Positions 50,660 through 62,287 of a stretch of 64,000 nt of DNA are shown one piece after another (the first letter of the stretch is position 1; every line of letters begins with the position of its first letter). A program made the translations under genes and the position numbers. The stretch comes from Synaphobranchus kaupii (lineage: Eukaryota; Chordata; Actinopteri; Anguilliformes; Synaphobranchidae), in assembly GCA_029718625.1 (NCBI GenBank), contig CM056389.1:10650117-10714116 (forward strand), written 5' to 3'. The notes beneath the pieces are model-generated. The model was not told where the DNA came from. It did not search any database and saw only the letters and a list, made by a program, of their open reading frames with translations.

Positions 50660-52396
50660 GTATTGTTCCTACTCATACTTCATATTATTATTATTAGTTG
50701 GGCTGCTGTAGGCAGCCCAAGTATTGTTCCTTCTCATACTTCATATTATTATTATTATTATTATTATTAAGTATTGTTCCTACTCATACTTCATATTATT
50801 ATTAGTTGGGCTGCTGTAGGCAGCCCAAGTATTGTTCCTACTCATACTTCATATTATTATTAGTTGGGCTGCTGTAGGCAGCCCAAGTATTGTTCCTACT
50901 CATACTTCAGATTTTTAGTTGGGCTGCTGTAGGCAGCCCAAGTATTGTTCCTACCAATACTTCATATTATTATTATTAGTTGGGCTGCTGTAGGCAGCCC
51001 AAGTATTGTTCCTACTCATACTTCATATTATTAGTTGGGCTGCTGTAGGCAGCCCAAGTATTGTTCCTACTCATACTTCATATTATTAGTTGGGCTGCTG
51101 TAGGCATCCCAAGTATTGTTCCTACTCATACTTCATATTATTATTATTATTATTAGTTGGGCTGCTGTAGCCAGCCCAAGTATTGTTCCTACTCACACTT
51201 CATATTATTATTATTAGTTGGGCTGCTGTAGGCATCCAAAGTATTGTTCCTACTCATACTTTATATTATTATTAGTTGGGCAGCTGTAGGCAGCCCAAGT
51301 ATTGTTCCTACTCATACTTCATATTATTAGTTGGGCTGCTGTAGTCAAGTATTGTTCCTACTCATACTGCACATTATTATTATTAGTTGGGCTGCAGTAG
51401 GCAGCCCAAGTATTGTTCCTACTCATACTTCATATTATTAGTTGGGCTGCTCTAGGCATCCCAAGTATTGTTCCTACTCATACTTTATATTATTATTATT
51501 AGTTGGGCTGCTGTAGCAGCCCAAGTATTGTTCCTACTCATACTTCATATTATTAGTTGGGCTGCTCTAGGCATCCCAAGTATTGTTCCTACTCATACTT
51601 TGTATTATTATTATTAGTTGGGCTGCTGTAGCAGCCCAAGTATTGTTCCTACTCATACTTCATATTATTATTATTATTATTATTAGTTGGGCTGCTGTAG
51701 GCAGCCCAAGTATTGTTCCTACTCATACTTCATATTATCAGTTGGGCTGCTGTAGGCATCCCAAGTATTGTTCCTACTCATACTTTATATTATTATTATT
51801 AGTTGGGCTGCTGTAGCAGCCCAAGCATTGTTCCTACTCATACTTCATATTATTAGTTGGGCTGCTCTAGGCATCCCAAGTATTGTTCCTACTCATACTT
51901 TATATTATTATTATTAGTTGGGCTGCTGTAGGCATCCCAAGTATTGTTCCTACTCATACTTTATATTATTATTATTAGTTGGGCTGCTGTAGGCAGCCCA
52001 AGTATTGTTCCTCCTCATACTTCATATTATTATTATTAGTTGGGCTGCTGTAGGCAGGCCAAGTATTGTTCCTACTCATACTTCATATTATTAGTTGGGC
52101 TGCTGTAGGCAGCCCATGTATTGTTCCTACTCATACTTTATATTATTATTAGTTGGGCTGCTGTAGGCATCCAAAGTATTGTTCCTACTCATACTTTATA
52201 TTATTATTAGTTGGGCTGCTGTAGGCAGCCCAAGTATTGTTCCTACTCACACTTCATATTATTATTATTAGTTGGGCTGCTGTAGGCATCCAAAGTATTG
52301 TTCCTACTCATACTTTATATTATTATTAGTTGGGCTGCTGTAGGCAGCCCAAGTATTGTTCCTACTCATACTTCATATTATTAGTTGGGCTGCTGT
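49438..52396 (+). repeat. Partial HOR copy between two complete ones
   Basis: The left part (49,438 to about 50,860) matches 52,703 to about 54,100 at 3,265 bp (CAGATT 49,693/52,958; TAATG 50,081/53,346). The right part, from about 51,167, matches 43,690 onward at 7,477-7,480 bp (GTAGCCAG; CCCATG at 44,635/52,115). The change of register lies between roughly 51,100 and 51,167, at an (ATT)6 tail. This is a truncated HOR created by exchange out of register. Confidence 0.75.
50622..50657 (+). repeat. (ATT)12 microsatellite, paralogous locus
   Basis: Twelve pure ATT triplets before AAGTATTG, in the GCAACCC / TTCCTTCTC context. It is two triplets longer than its counterpart at 53,887. Confidence 0.85.
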
Positions 52397-53885
52397 AGTC
52401 AAGTATTGTTCCTACTCATACTTCATATTATTATTATTGTTATTAGTTGGGCTGCTGTAGGCAGGCCAAGTATTGTTCCTACTCATACTTCATATTATTA
52501 GTTGGGCTGCTGTAGGCAGCCCAAGTATTGTTTCTACTCATACTTCATATTATTATTAGTAGTTGGGCTGCTGTAGGCAGCCCAAGTATTGTTCCTACTC
52601 ATACTTCATATTATTAGTTGGGCTGCTATAGGCAGCCCAAGTATTGTGCCTACTCATACTTCATATTATTTGTTGGGCTGCTGTAGGCAGCCCAAGTATT
52701 GTTCCTACTCATACTTCATATTATTAGTTGGGCTGCTGTAGGCAGCCCAAGTATTGTTCCTACTCATACTTCATATTATTATTATTATTATTAGTTGGGC
52801 TGCTGTAGGCAGCCCAAGTATTGTTCCTACTCATACTTCATATTATTATTATTAGTTGGGCTGCTGTAGGCATCCAAAGTATTGTTCCTACTCATACTTT
52901 ATATTATTATTAGTTGGGCTGCTGTAGGCAGCCCAAGTATTGTTCCTACTCATACTTCAGATTATTAGTTGGGCTGCTGTAGGCAGCCCAAGTATTGTTC
53001 CTACTCATACTTCATATTATTATTAGTTGGGCTGCTGTAGGCAGCCCAAGTATTGTTCCTACTCACACTTCATATTATTATTATTAGTTGGGCTGCTGTA
53101 GGCATCCAAAGTATTGTTCCTACTCATACTTTATATTATTATTAGTTGGGCTGCTGTAGGCAGCCCAAGTAATGTGCCTACTCATACTTCATATTATTAG
53201 TTGGGCTGCTGTAGCAGCCCAAGTATTGTTCCTACTCATACTTCATATTATTATTATTATTATTAGTTGGGCTGCTGTAGGCAGCCCAAGTATTGTTCCT
53301 ACTCATACTTCATATTATTAGTTGGGCTGCTGTAGGCAGCCCAAGTAATGTTCCTACTCACACTTCATATTATTATTATTAGTTGGGCTGCTGTAGGCAT
53401 CCCAAGTATTGTACCTACTCATACTTTATATTATTATTATTAGTTGGGCTGCTGTAGGCATCCCAAGTATTGTTCCTACTCATACTTTATATTATTATTA
53501 TTAGTTGGGCTGCTGTAGGCATCCCAAGTATTGTTCCTACTCATACTTTATATTATTATTATTAGTTGGGCTGCTGTAGGCAGCCCAAGTATTGTTCCTA
53601 CTCATACTTTATATTATTATTAGTTGGGCTGCTGTAGGCAGCCCAAGTATTGTTCCTCCTCATACTTCATATTATTATTATTAGTTGGACTGCTGTAGGT
53701 AGGCCAAGTATTGTTCCTACTCATACTTCATATTATTAGTTGGGCTGCTGTAGGCAGCCCATGTATTGTTCCTACTCATACTTCATATTATTATTAGTTG
53801 GGCTGCTGTATTGTTCCTACTCATACTTCATATTATTAGTTGGGCTGCTGTAGGCAACCCAAGTATTGTTCCTTCTCATACTTCA

Positions 53886-53918
<33 letters not shown>

Positions 53919-56900
53919 GTATTGTTCCTACTCATACTTCATATTATTATTATTAGTTGGGCTGCTGTAGGCAGCCCAAGTATTGTTCCTTCTCATACTT
54001 CATATTATTATTATTATTATTATTATTAAGTATTGTTCCTACTCATACTTCATATTATTATTAGTTGGGCTGCTGTAGGCAGCCCAAGTATTGTTCCTAC
54101 TCATACTTCAGATTTTTAGTTGGGCTGCTGTAGGCAGCCCAAGTATTGTTCCTACCAATACTTCATATTATTATTATTAGTTGGGCTGCTGTAGGCAGCC
54201 CAAGTATTGTTCCTACTCATACTTCATATTATTAGTTGGGCTGCTGTAGGCAGCCCAAGTATTGTTCCTACTCACACTTCATATTATTAGTTGGGCTGCT
54301 GTAGGCATCCCAAGTATTGTTCCTACTCATACTTCATATTATTATTATTATTATTAGTTGGGCTGCTGTAGGCAGCCCAAGTATTGTTCCTACTCATACT
54401 TCATATTATTATTATTAGTTGGGCTGCTGTAGGCATCCAAAGTATTTTTCCTACTCATACTTTATATTATTATTAGTTGGGCTGCTGTAGGCAGCCCTAG
54501 TATTGTTCCTACTCATACTTCATATTATTAGTTGGGCTGCTGTAGTCAAGTATTGTTCCTACTCATACTTCATATTATTATTATTAGTTGGGCTGCAGTA
54601 GGCAGCCCAAGTATTGTTCCTACTCATACTTCATATTATTAGTTGGGCTGCTCTAGGCATCCCAAGTATTGTTCCTACTCATACTTTATATTATTATTAT
54701 TAGTTGGGCGGCTGTAGGCAGCCCAAGTATTGTTCCTACTCACACTTCATATTATTATTATTAGTTGGGCTGCTGTAGGCATCCAAAGTATTGTTCCTAC
54801 TCACACTTCATATTATTATTATTCGTTGGGCTGCTGTAGGCATCCCAAGTATTGTTCCTACTCATACTTTATATTATTATTAGTTGGGCTGCTGTAGGCA
54901 GCCCAAGTATTGTTCCTACTCATACTTCATATTATTAGTTGGGCTGCTGTAGTCAAGTATTGTTCCTACTCATACTTCATATTATTAGTTGGGCTGCTGT
55001 AGGCAGCCCAAGTATTGTTCCTACTCATACTTCATATTATTATTATTAGTTGGGCAGCAGTAGGCAGCCCAAGTATTGTTCCTACTCATACTTCATATTA
55101 TTAGTTGGGCTGCTCTAGGCATCCCAAGTATTGTTCCTACTCATACGTTATATTATTATTATTAGTTGGGCTGCGGTAGGCAATCCAAGTATTGTTCCTA
55201 CTCATACTTCATATTATTATTATTGTTATTAGTTGGGCTGCTGTAGGCAGGCCAAGTATTGTTCCTACTCATACTTCATATTATTAGTTGGGCTGCTGTA
55301 GGCAGCCCAAGTATTGTTTCTACTCATACTTCATATTATTATTAGTAGTTGGGCTGCTGTAGGCAGCCCAAGTATTTTTCCTACTCATACTTCATATTAT
55401 TAGTTGGGCTGCTATAGGCAGCCCAAGTATTGTGCCTACTCATACTTCATATTATTAGTTGGGCTGCTGTAGGCAGCCCAAGTATTGTTCCTACTCATAC
55501 TTCATATTATTAGTTGGGCTGCTCTAGGCATCCCAAGTATTGTTCCTACTCATACTTTATATTATTATTATTAGTTGGGCTGCTGTAGCAGCCCAAGTAT
55601 TGTTCCTACTCATACTTCATATTATTAGTTGGGCTGCTCTAGGCATCCCAAGTATTGTTCCTACTCATACTTTATATTATTATTATTAGTTGGGCTGCTA
55701 TAGGCAGCCCAAGTATTGTGCCTACTCATACTTCATATTATTAGTTGGGCTGCTGTAGGCAGCCCAAGTATTGTTCCTACTCATACTTCATATTATTATT
55801 AGTTGGGCTGCTGTAGCCAGCCCAAGTATTGTTCCTACTCACACTTCATATTATTGTTATTAGTTGGGCTGCTGTAGGCATCCAAAGTATTGTTCCTACT
55901 CATACTTTATATTATTATTAGTTGGGCTGCTGTAGGCAGCCCAAGTATTGTTCCTACTCATACTTCATATTATTAGTTGGGCTGCTGTAGTCAAGTATTG
56001 TTCCTACTCATACTTCATATTATTATTATTAGTTGGGCTGCAGTAGGCAGCCCAAGTATTGTTCCTACTCATACTTCATATTATTAGTTGGGCTGCTCTA
56101 GGCATCCCAAGTATTGTTCCTCCTCATACTTCATATTATTATTATTAGTTGGGCTGCTGTAGGCAGGCCAAGTATTGTTCCTACTCATACTTCATATTAT
56201 TAGTTGGGCTGCTATAGGCAGGCCAAGTATTGTGCCTACTCATACTTCATATTATTAGTTGGGCTGCTGTAGGCAGCCCAAGTATTGTTCCTACTCATAC
56301 TTCATATTATTATTATTATTATTAGTTGGGCTGCTGTAGGCAGCCCAAGTATTGTTCCTACTCATACTTCATATTATTATTAGTAGGGCTGCTGTAGGCA
56401 GCCCAAGTATTGTTCCTACTCACACTTCATATTATTATTATTAGTTGGGCTGCTGTAGGCAGCCCAAGTATTGTTCCCACTCATACTTCATATTATTAGT
56501 TGGGCTGCTGTAGTCAAGTATTGTTCCTAATCATACTTCATATTATTATTATTATTATTATTAAGTATTGTTCCTACTCATACTTCATATTATTATTATT
56601 AGTTGGGCTGCTGTAGGCAGCCCAAGTATTGTTCCTACTCATACTTCATATTATTATTAGTTGGGCTGCTGTAGGCAGCCCAAGTATTGTTCCTACTCAT
56701 ACTTCAGATTATTAGTTGGGCTGCTGTAGGCAGCCCAAGTATTGTTCCTACTCATACTTCATATTATTATTAGTTGGGCTGCTGTAGGCAGCCCAAGTAT
56801 TGTTCCTACTCACACTTCATATTATTATTATTAGTTGGGCTGCTGTAGGCATCCAAAGTATTGTTCCTACTCATACTTTATATTATTATTAGTTGGGCTG

Positions 56901-57190
56901 CTGTAGGCAGCCCAAGTATTGTTCCTACTCATACTTCATATTATTATTAGTTGGGCTGCTGTAGGCAGCCCAAGTATTGTTCCTACTCACACTTCATATT
57001 ATTATTATTAGTTGGGCTGCTGTAGGCATCCAAAGTATTGTTCCTACTCATTCTTTATATTATTATTAGTTGGGCTGCTGTAGGCAGCCCAAGTATTGTT
57101 CCTACTCACACTTCATATTATTGTTATTAGTTGGGCTGCTGTAGGCAGGCCAAGTATTGTTCCTACTCATACTTCATATTATTAGTTGGG
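52397..57190 (+). repeat. ~4.8 kb HOR, last large copy
   Basis: It follows 44,917-49,437 in tag order, with differences: a normal TAATGTGCC / GTAGCAGCCC pair near 53,170, GCAGCCCTAG near 54,490, and one GCATCCAAAG monomer missing near 56,460 (compare 49,021-49,078). It ends after a CATTCTTTAT monomer near 57,050, a CACACTTCAT(ATT)2GTTATTAG tail and a GCAGGCC monomer, where the private 414-bp duplication begins. Confidence 0.75.
53887..53916 (+). repeat. (ATT)10 microsatellite, paralogous locus
   Basis: Ten pure ATT triplets ending in AAGTATTG, in the GCAACCC context. This is the last of the seven paralogous tracts. Confidence 0.85.
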
Positions 57191-58004
57191 CTGCTATAGG
57201 CAGCCCAAGTATTGTTCCTACTCATACTTTATATTATTATTATTAGTTGGGCTGCTCTAGGCATCCCAAGTATTGTTCCTACTCATACTTTATATTATTA
57301 TTATTAGTTGGGCTGCTGTAGTAGCCCAAGTATTGTTGCTACTCATACTTCATATTATTATTATTATTATTAGTTGGGCTGCTGTAGGCAGCCCAAGTAT
57401 TGTTCCTAGTCATACTTCATATTATTAGTTGGGCTGCTGTAGGCAGCCCAAGTATTGTTCCTACTCACACTTTATATTATTATTATTAGTTGGGCTGCTG
57501 TAGGCATCCCAAGTATTGTTCCTACTCATACTTCATATTATTAGTTGGGCTGCTGTAGGCAGCCCAAGTATTGTTCCTACTCATACTTCATATTATTAGT
57601 TGGGCTGCTATAGGCAGCCCAAGTATTGTTCCTACTCATACTTTATATTATTATTATTAGTTGGGCTGCTCTAGGCATCCCAAGTATTGTTCCTACTCAT
57701 ACTTTATATTATTATTATTAGTTGGGCTGCTGTAGTAGCCCAAGTATTGTTGCTACTCATACTTCATATTATTATTATTATTATTAGTTGGGCTGCTGTA
57801 GGCAGCCCAAGTATTGTTCCTAGTCATACTTCATATTATTAGTTGGGCTGCTGTAGGCAGCCCAAGTATTGTTCCTACTCACACTTTATATTATTATTAT
57901 TAGTTGGGCTGCTGTAGGCATCCCAAGTATTGTTCCTACTCATACTTCATATTATTAGTTGGGCTGCTGTAGGCAGCCCAAGTATTGTTCCTTCTCATAC
58001 TTCA

Positions 58005-58018
<14 letters not shown>
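57191..58018 (+). repeat. 414-bp tandem pair with private variants
   Basis: Positions 57,191-57,604 and 57,605-58,018 share spellings seen nowhere else in the window: GTAGTAGCCC (57,318 and 57,732), GTTGCTACTC, TTCCTAGTCAT and CACACTTTAT. The 414-bp offset is constant. The two copies look almost identical until the end of the second, where a TTCCTTCTC monomer with a long ATT tail takes over. This is a recent seven-monomer duplication. Confidence 0.85.
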
Positions 58019-58037
<19 letters not shown>

Positions 58038-58121
58038 GTATTGTTCCTACTCATACTTCATATTATTATTATTAGTTGGGCTGCTGTAGGCAGCCCAAGT
58101 ATTGTTCCTTCTCATACTTCA

Positions 58122-58160
<39 letters not shown>

Positions 58161-58310
58161 GTATTGTTCCTACTCATACTTCATATTATTATTATTAGTT
58201 GGGCTGCTGTAGGCAGCCCAAGTATTGTTCCTTCTCATACTTCATATTATTATTATTATTATTATTATTAAGTATTGTTCCTACTCATACTTCATATTAT
58301 TATTAGTTGG
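57985..58310 (+). repeat. Triplicated TTCCTTCTC / long-ATT / hairpin-less dimer
   Basis: The dimer made of a TTCCTTCTC monomer with a long ATT tail and a hairpin-less monomer occurs three times in succession (tags at 57,985, 58,102 and 58,225; spacings 117 and 123 bp). The ATT tracts are (ATT)10 at 58,006-58,035, (ATT)12 at 58,123-58,158 and (ATT)8 at 58,246-58,269. Elsewhere two such dimers in a row is the usual maximum. Confidence 0.8.
58123..58158 (+). repeat. (ATT)12 microsatellite in the triplicated dimer
   Basis: Twelve pure ATT triplets directly joined to AAGTATTG. This tract lacks the GCAACCC tag, so its length reached 12 independently of the tracts at 41,745 and 50,622. Confidence 0.85.
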
Positions 58311-60310
58311 GCTGCTGTAGGCAGCCCAAGTATTGTTCCTACTCATACTTCATATTATTATTAGTTGGGCTGCTGTAGGCAGCCCAAGTATTGTTCCTAC
58401 TCATACTTCAGATTATTAGTTGGGCTGCTGTAGGCAGCCCAAGTATTGTTCCTACTCATACTTCATATTATTATTAGTTGGGCTGCTGTAGGCAGCCCAA
58501 GTATTGTTCCTACTCACACTTCATATTATTATTATTAGTTGGGCTGCTGTAGGCATCCAAAGTATTGTTCCTACTCATACTTTATATTATTATTAGTTGG
58601 GCTGCTGTAGGCAGCCCAAGTATTGTTCCTACTCATACTTCATATTATTATTAGTTGGGCTGCTGTAGGCAGCCCAAGTATTGTTCCTACTCACACTTCA
58701 TATTATTATTATTAGTTGGGCTGCTGTAGGCATCCAAAGTATTGTTCCTACTCATTCTTTATATTATTATTAGTTGGGCTGCTGTAGGCAGCCCAAGTAT
58801 TGTTCCTACTCACACTTCATATTATTATTATTTGTTGGGCTGCTGTAGGCATCCAAAGTATTGTTCCTACTCATACTTCATATTATTATTATTGTTATTA
58901 GTTGGGCTGCTGTAGGCAGGCCAAGTATTGTTCCTACTCATACTTCATATTATTAGTTGGGCTGCTGTAGGCAGCCCAAGTATTGTTTCTACTCATACTT
59001 CATATTATTATTAGTAGTTGGGCTGCTGTAGGCAGCCCAAGTATTGTTCCTACTCATACTTCATATTATTAGTTGGGCTGCTATAGGCAGCCCAAGTATT
59101 GTGCCTACTCATACTTCATATTATTTGTTGGGCTGCTGTAGGCAGCCCAAGTATTGTTCCTACGCATACTTCATATTATTAGTTGGGCTGCTGTAGGCAG
59201 CCCAAGTATTGTTCCTACTCATACTTCATATTATTATTATTATTATTAGTTGGGCTGCTGTAGGCAGCCCAAGTATTGTTCCTACTCATACTTCATATTA
59301 TTATTATTAGTTGGGCTGCTGTAGGCATCCAAAGTATTGTTCCTACTCATACTTTATATTATTATTAGTTGGGCTGCTGTAGGCAGCCCAAGTATTGTTC
59401 CTACTCATACTTCAGATTATTAGTTGGGCTGCTGTAGGCAGTCCAAGTATTGTTCCTACTCATATTTCATATTATTATTAGTTGGGCTGCTGTAGGCAGC
59501 CCAAGTATTGTTCCTACTCACACTTCATATTATTATTATTAGTTGGGCTGCTGTAGGCATCCAAAGTATTGTTCCTACTCATACTTTATATTATTATTAG
59601 TTGGGCTGCTGTAGGCAGCCCAAGTATTGTGCCTACTCATACTTCATATTATTAGTTGGGCTGCTGTAGGCAGCCCAAGTATTGTTCCTACTCATACTTC
59701 ATACTATTAGTTGGGCTGCTGTAGGCAGCCCAAGTATTGTTCCTACTCATACTTCATATTATTATTATTATTATTATTAGTTGGGCTGCTGTAGGCAGCC
59801 CAAGTATTGTTCCTACTCATACTTCATATTATTATTAGTTGGGCTGCTGTAGCCAGCCCAAGTATTGTTCCTACTCACACTTCATATTATTATTATTAGT
59901 TGGGCTGCTGTAGGCATCCAAAGTATTGTTCCTACTCATACTTTATATTATTATTAGTTGGGCTGCTGTAGGCATCCAAAGTATTGTTCCTACTCATACT
60001 TTATATTATTATTAGTTGGGCTGCTGTAGGCAGCCCAAGTATTGTTCCTACTCATACTTCATATTATTATTAGTAGGGCTGCTGTAGGCAGCCCAAGTAT
60101 TGTTCCTACTCACACTTCATATTATTATTATTAGTTGGGCTGCTGTAGGCATCCAAAGTATTGTTCCTACTCATACTTTATATTATTATTAGTTGGGCTG
60201 CTGTAGGCAGCCCAAGTATTGTTCCCACTCATACTTCATATTATTAGTTGGGCTGCTGTAGTCAAGTATTGTTCCTAATCATACTTCATATTATTATTAT
60301 TATTATTATT
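58270..60310 (+). repeat. 2.04 kb HOR, copy 1
   Basis: It is bounded by hairpin-less AAGTATTG junctions. Internal tags: CAGATT (58,409 and 59,413), CATTCTTTAT, GTTATTAG (about 58,891), GCAGTCC (about 59,438), CATATTTCAT (about 59,463), CATACTATTAG (59,701), AGTAGGG, TTCCCACTC and CCTAATCAT. All recur in the next copy. A private CpG change TACGCAT lies near 59,162. Confidence 0.85.
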
Positions 60311-62287
60311 AAGTATTGTTCCTACTCATACTTCATATTATTATTATTAGTTGGGCTGCTGTAGGCAGCCCAAGTATTGTTCCTACTCATACTTCATATT
60401 ATTATTAGTTGGGCTGCTGTAGGCAGCCCAAGTATTGTTCCTACTCATACTTCAGATTATTAGTTGGGCTGCTGTAGGCAGCCCAAGTATTGTTCCTACT
60501 CATACTTCATATTATTATTAGTTGGGCTGCTGTAGGCAGCCCAAGTATTGTTCCTACTCACACTTCATATTATTATTATTAGTTGGGCTGCTGTAGGCAT
60601 CCAAAGTATTGTTCCTACTCATACTTTATATTATTATTAGTTGGGCTGCTGTAGGCAGCCCAAGTATTGTTCCTACTCATACTTCATATTATTATTAGTT
60701 GGGCTGCTGTAGGCAGCCCAAGTATTGTTCCTACTCACACTTCATATTATTATTATTAGTTGGGCTGCTGTAGGCATCCAAAGTATTGTTCCTACTCATT
60801 CTTTATATTATTATTAGTTGGGCTGCTGTAGGCAGCCCAAGTATTGTTCCTACTCACACTTCATATTATTATTATTAGTTGGGCTGCTGTAGGCATCCAA
60901 AGTATTGTTCCTACTCATACTTCATATTATTATTATTGTTATTAGTTGGGCTGCTGTAGGCAGGCCAAGTATTGTTCCTACTCATACTTCATATTATTAG
61001 TTGGGCTGCTGTAGGCAGCCCAAGTATTGTTTCTACAAATACTTCATATTATTATTAGTAGTTGGGCTGCTGTAGGCAGCCCAAGTATTGTTCCTACTCA
61101 TACTTCATATTATTAGTTGGGCTGCTATAGGCAGCCCAAGTATTGTGCCTACTCATACTTCATATTATTTGTTGGGCTGCTGTAGGCAGCCCAAGTATTG
61201 TTCCTACTCATACTTCATATTATTAGTTGGGCTGCTGTAGGCAGCCCAAGTATTGTTCCTACTCATACTTCATATTATTATTATTAGTTGGGCTGCTGTA
61301 GGCATCCAAAGTATTGTTCCTACTCATACTTTATATTATTATTAGTTGGGCTGCTGTAGGCAGCCCAAGTATTGTTCCTACTCATACTTCAGATTATTAG
61401 TTGGGCTGCTGTAGGCAGTCCAAGTATTGTTCCTACTCATATTTCATATTATTATTAGTTGGGCTGCTGTAGGCAGCCCAAGTATTGTTCCTACTCACAC
61501 TTCATATTATTATTATTAGTTGGGCTGCTGTAGGCATCCAAAGTATTGTTCCTACTCATACTTTATATTATTATTAGTTGGGCTGCTGTAGGCAGCCCAA
61601 GTATTGTGCCTACTCATACTTCATATTATTAGTTGGGCTGCTGTAGGCAGCCCAAGTATTGTTCCTACTCATACTTCATACTATTAGTTGGGCTGCTGTA
61701 GGCAGCCCAAGTATTGTTCCTACTCATACTTCATATTATTATTATTATTATTATTAGTTGGGCTGCTGTAGGCAGCCCAAGTATTGTTCCTACTCATACT
61801 TCATATTATTATTAGTTGGGCTGCTGTAGCCAGCCCAAGTATTGTTCCTACTCACACTTCATATTATTATTATTAGTTGGGCTGCTGTAGGCATCCAAAG
61901 TATTGTTCCTACTCATACTTTATATTATTATTAGTTGGGCTGCTGTAGGCATCCAAAGTATTGTTCCTACTCATACTTTATATTATTATTAGTTGGGCTG
62001 CTGTAGGCAGCCCAAGTATTGTTCCTACTCATACTTCATATTATTATTAGTAGGGCTGCTGTAGGCAGCCCAAGTATTGTTCCTACTCACACTTCATATT
62101 ATTATTATTAGTTGGGCTGCTGTAGGCATCCAAAGTATTGTTCCTACTCATACTTTATATTATTATTAGTTGGGCTGCTGTAGGCAGCCCAAGTATTGTT
62201 CCCACTCATACTTCATATTATTAGTTGGGCTGCTGTAGTCAAGTATTGTTCCTAATCATACTTCATATTATTATTATTATTATTATT
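60311..62287 (+). repeat. 1.98 kb HOR, copy 2 (recombinant-looking)
   Basis: It has the same tag order as copy 1 but is 67 bp (one monomer) shorter near 61,260-61,290. To the left of that gap it shares CTACAAATAC (61,033) with copy 3 and not copy 1. To the right it shares GCAGTCC (61,418) with copy 1 and not copy 3. The missing monomer therefore marks a probable crossover point. Confidence 0.85.
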
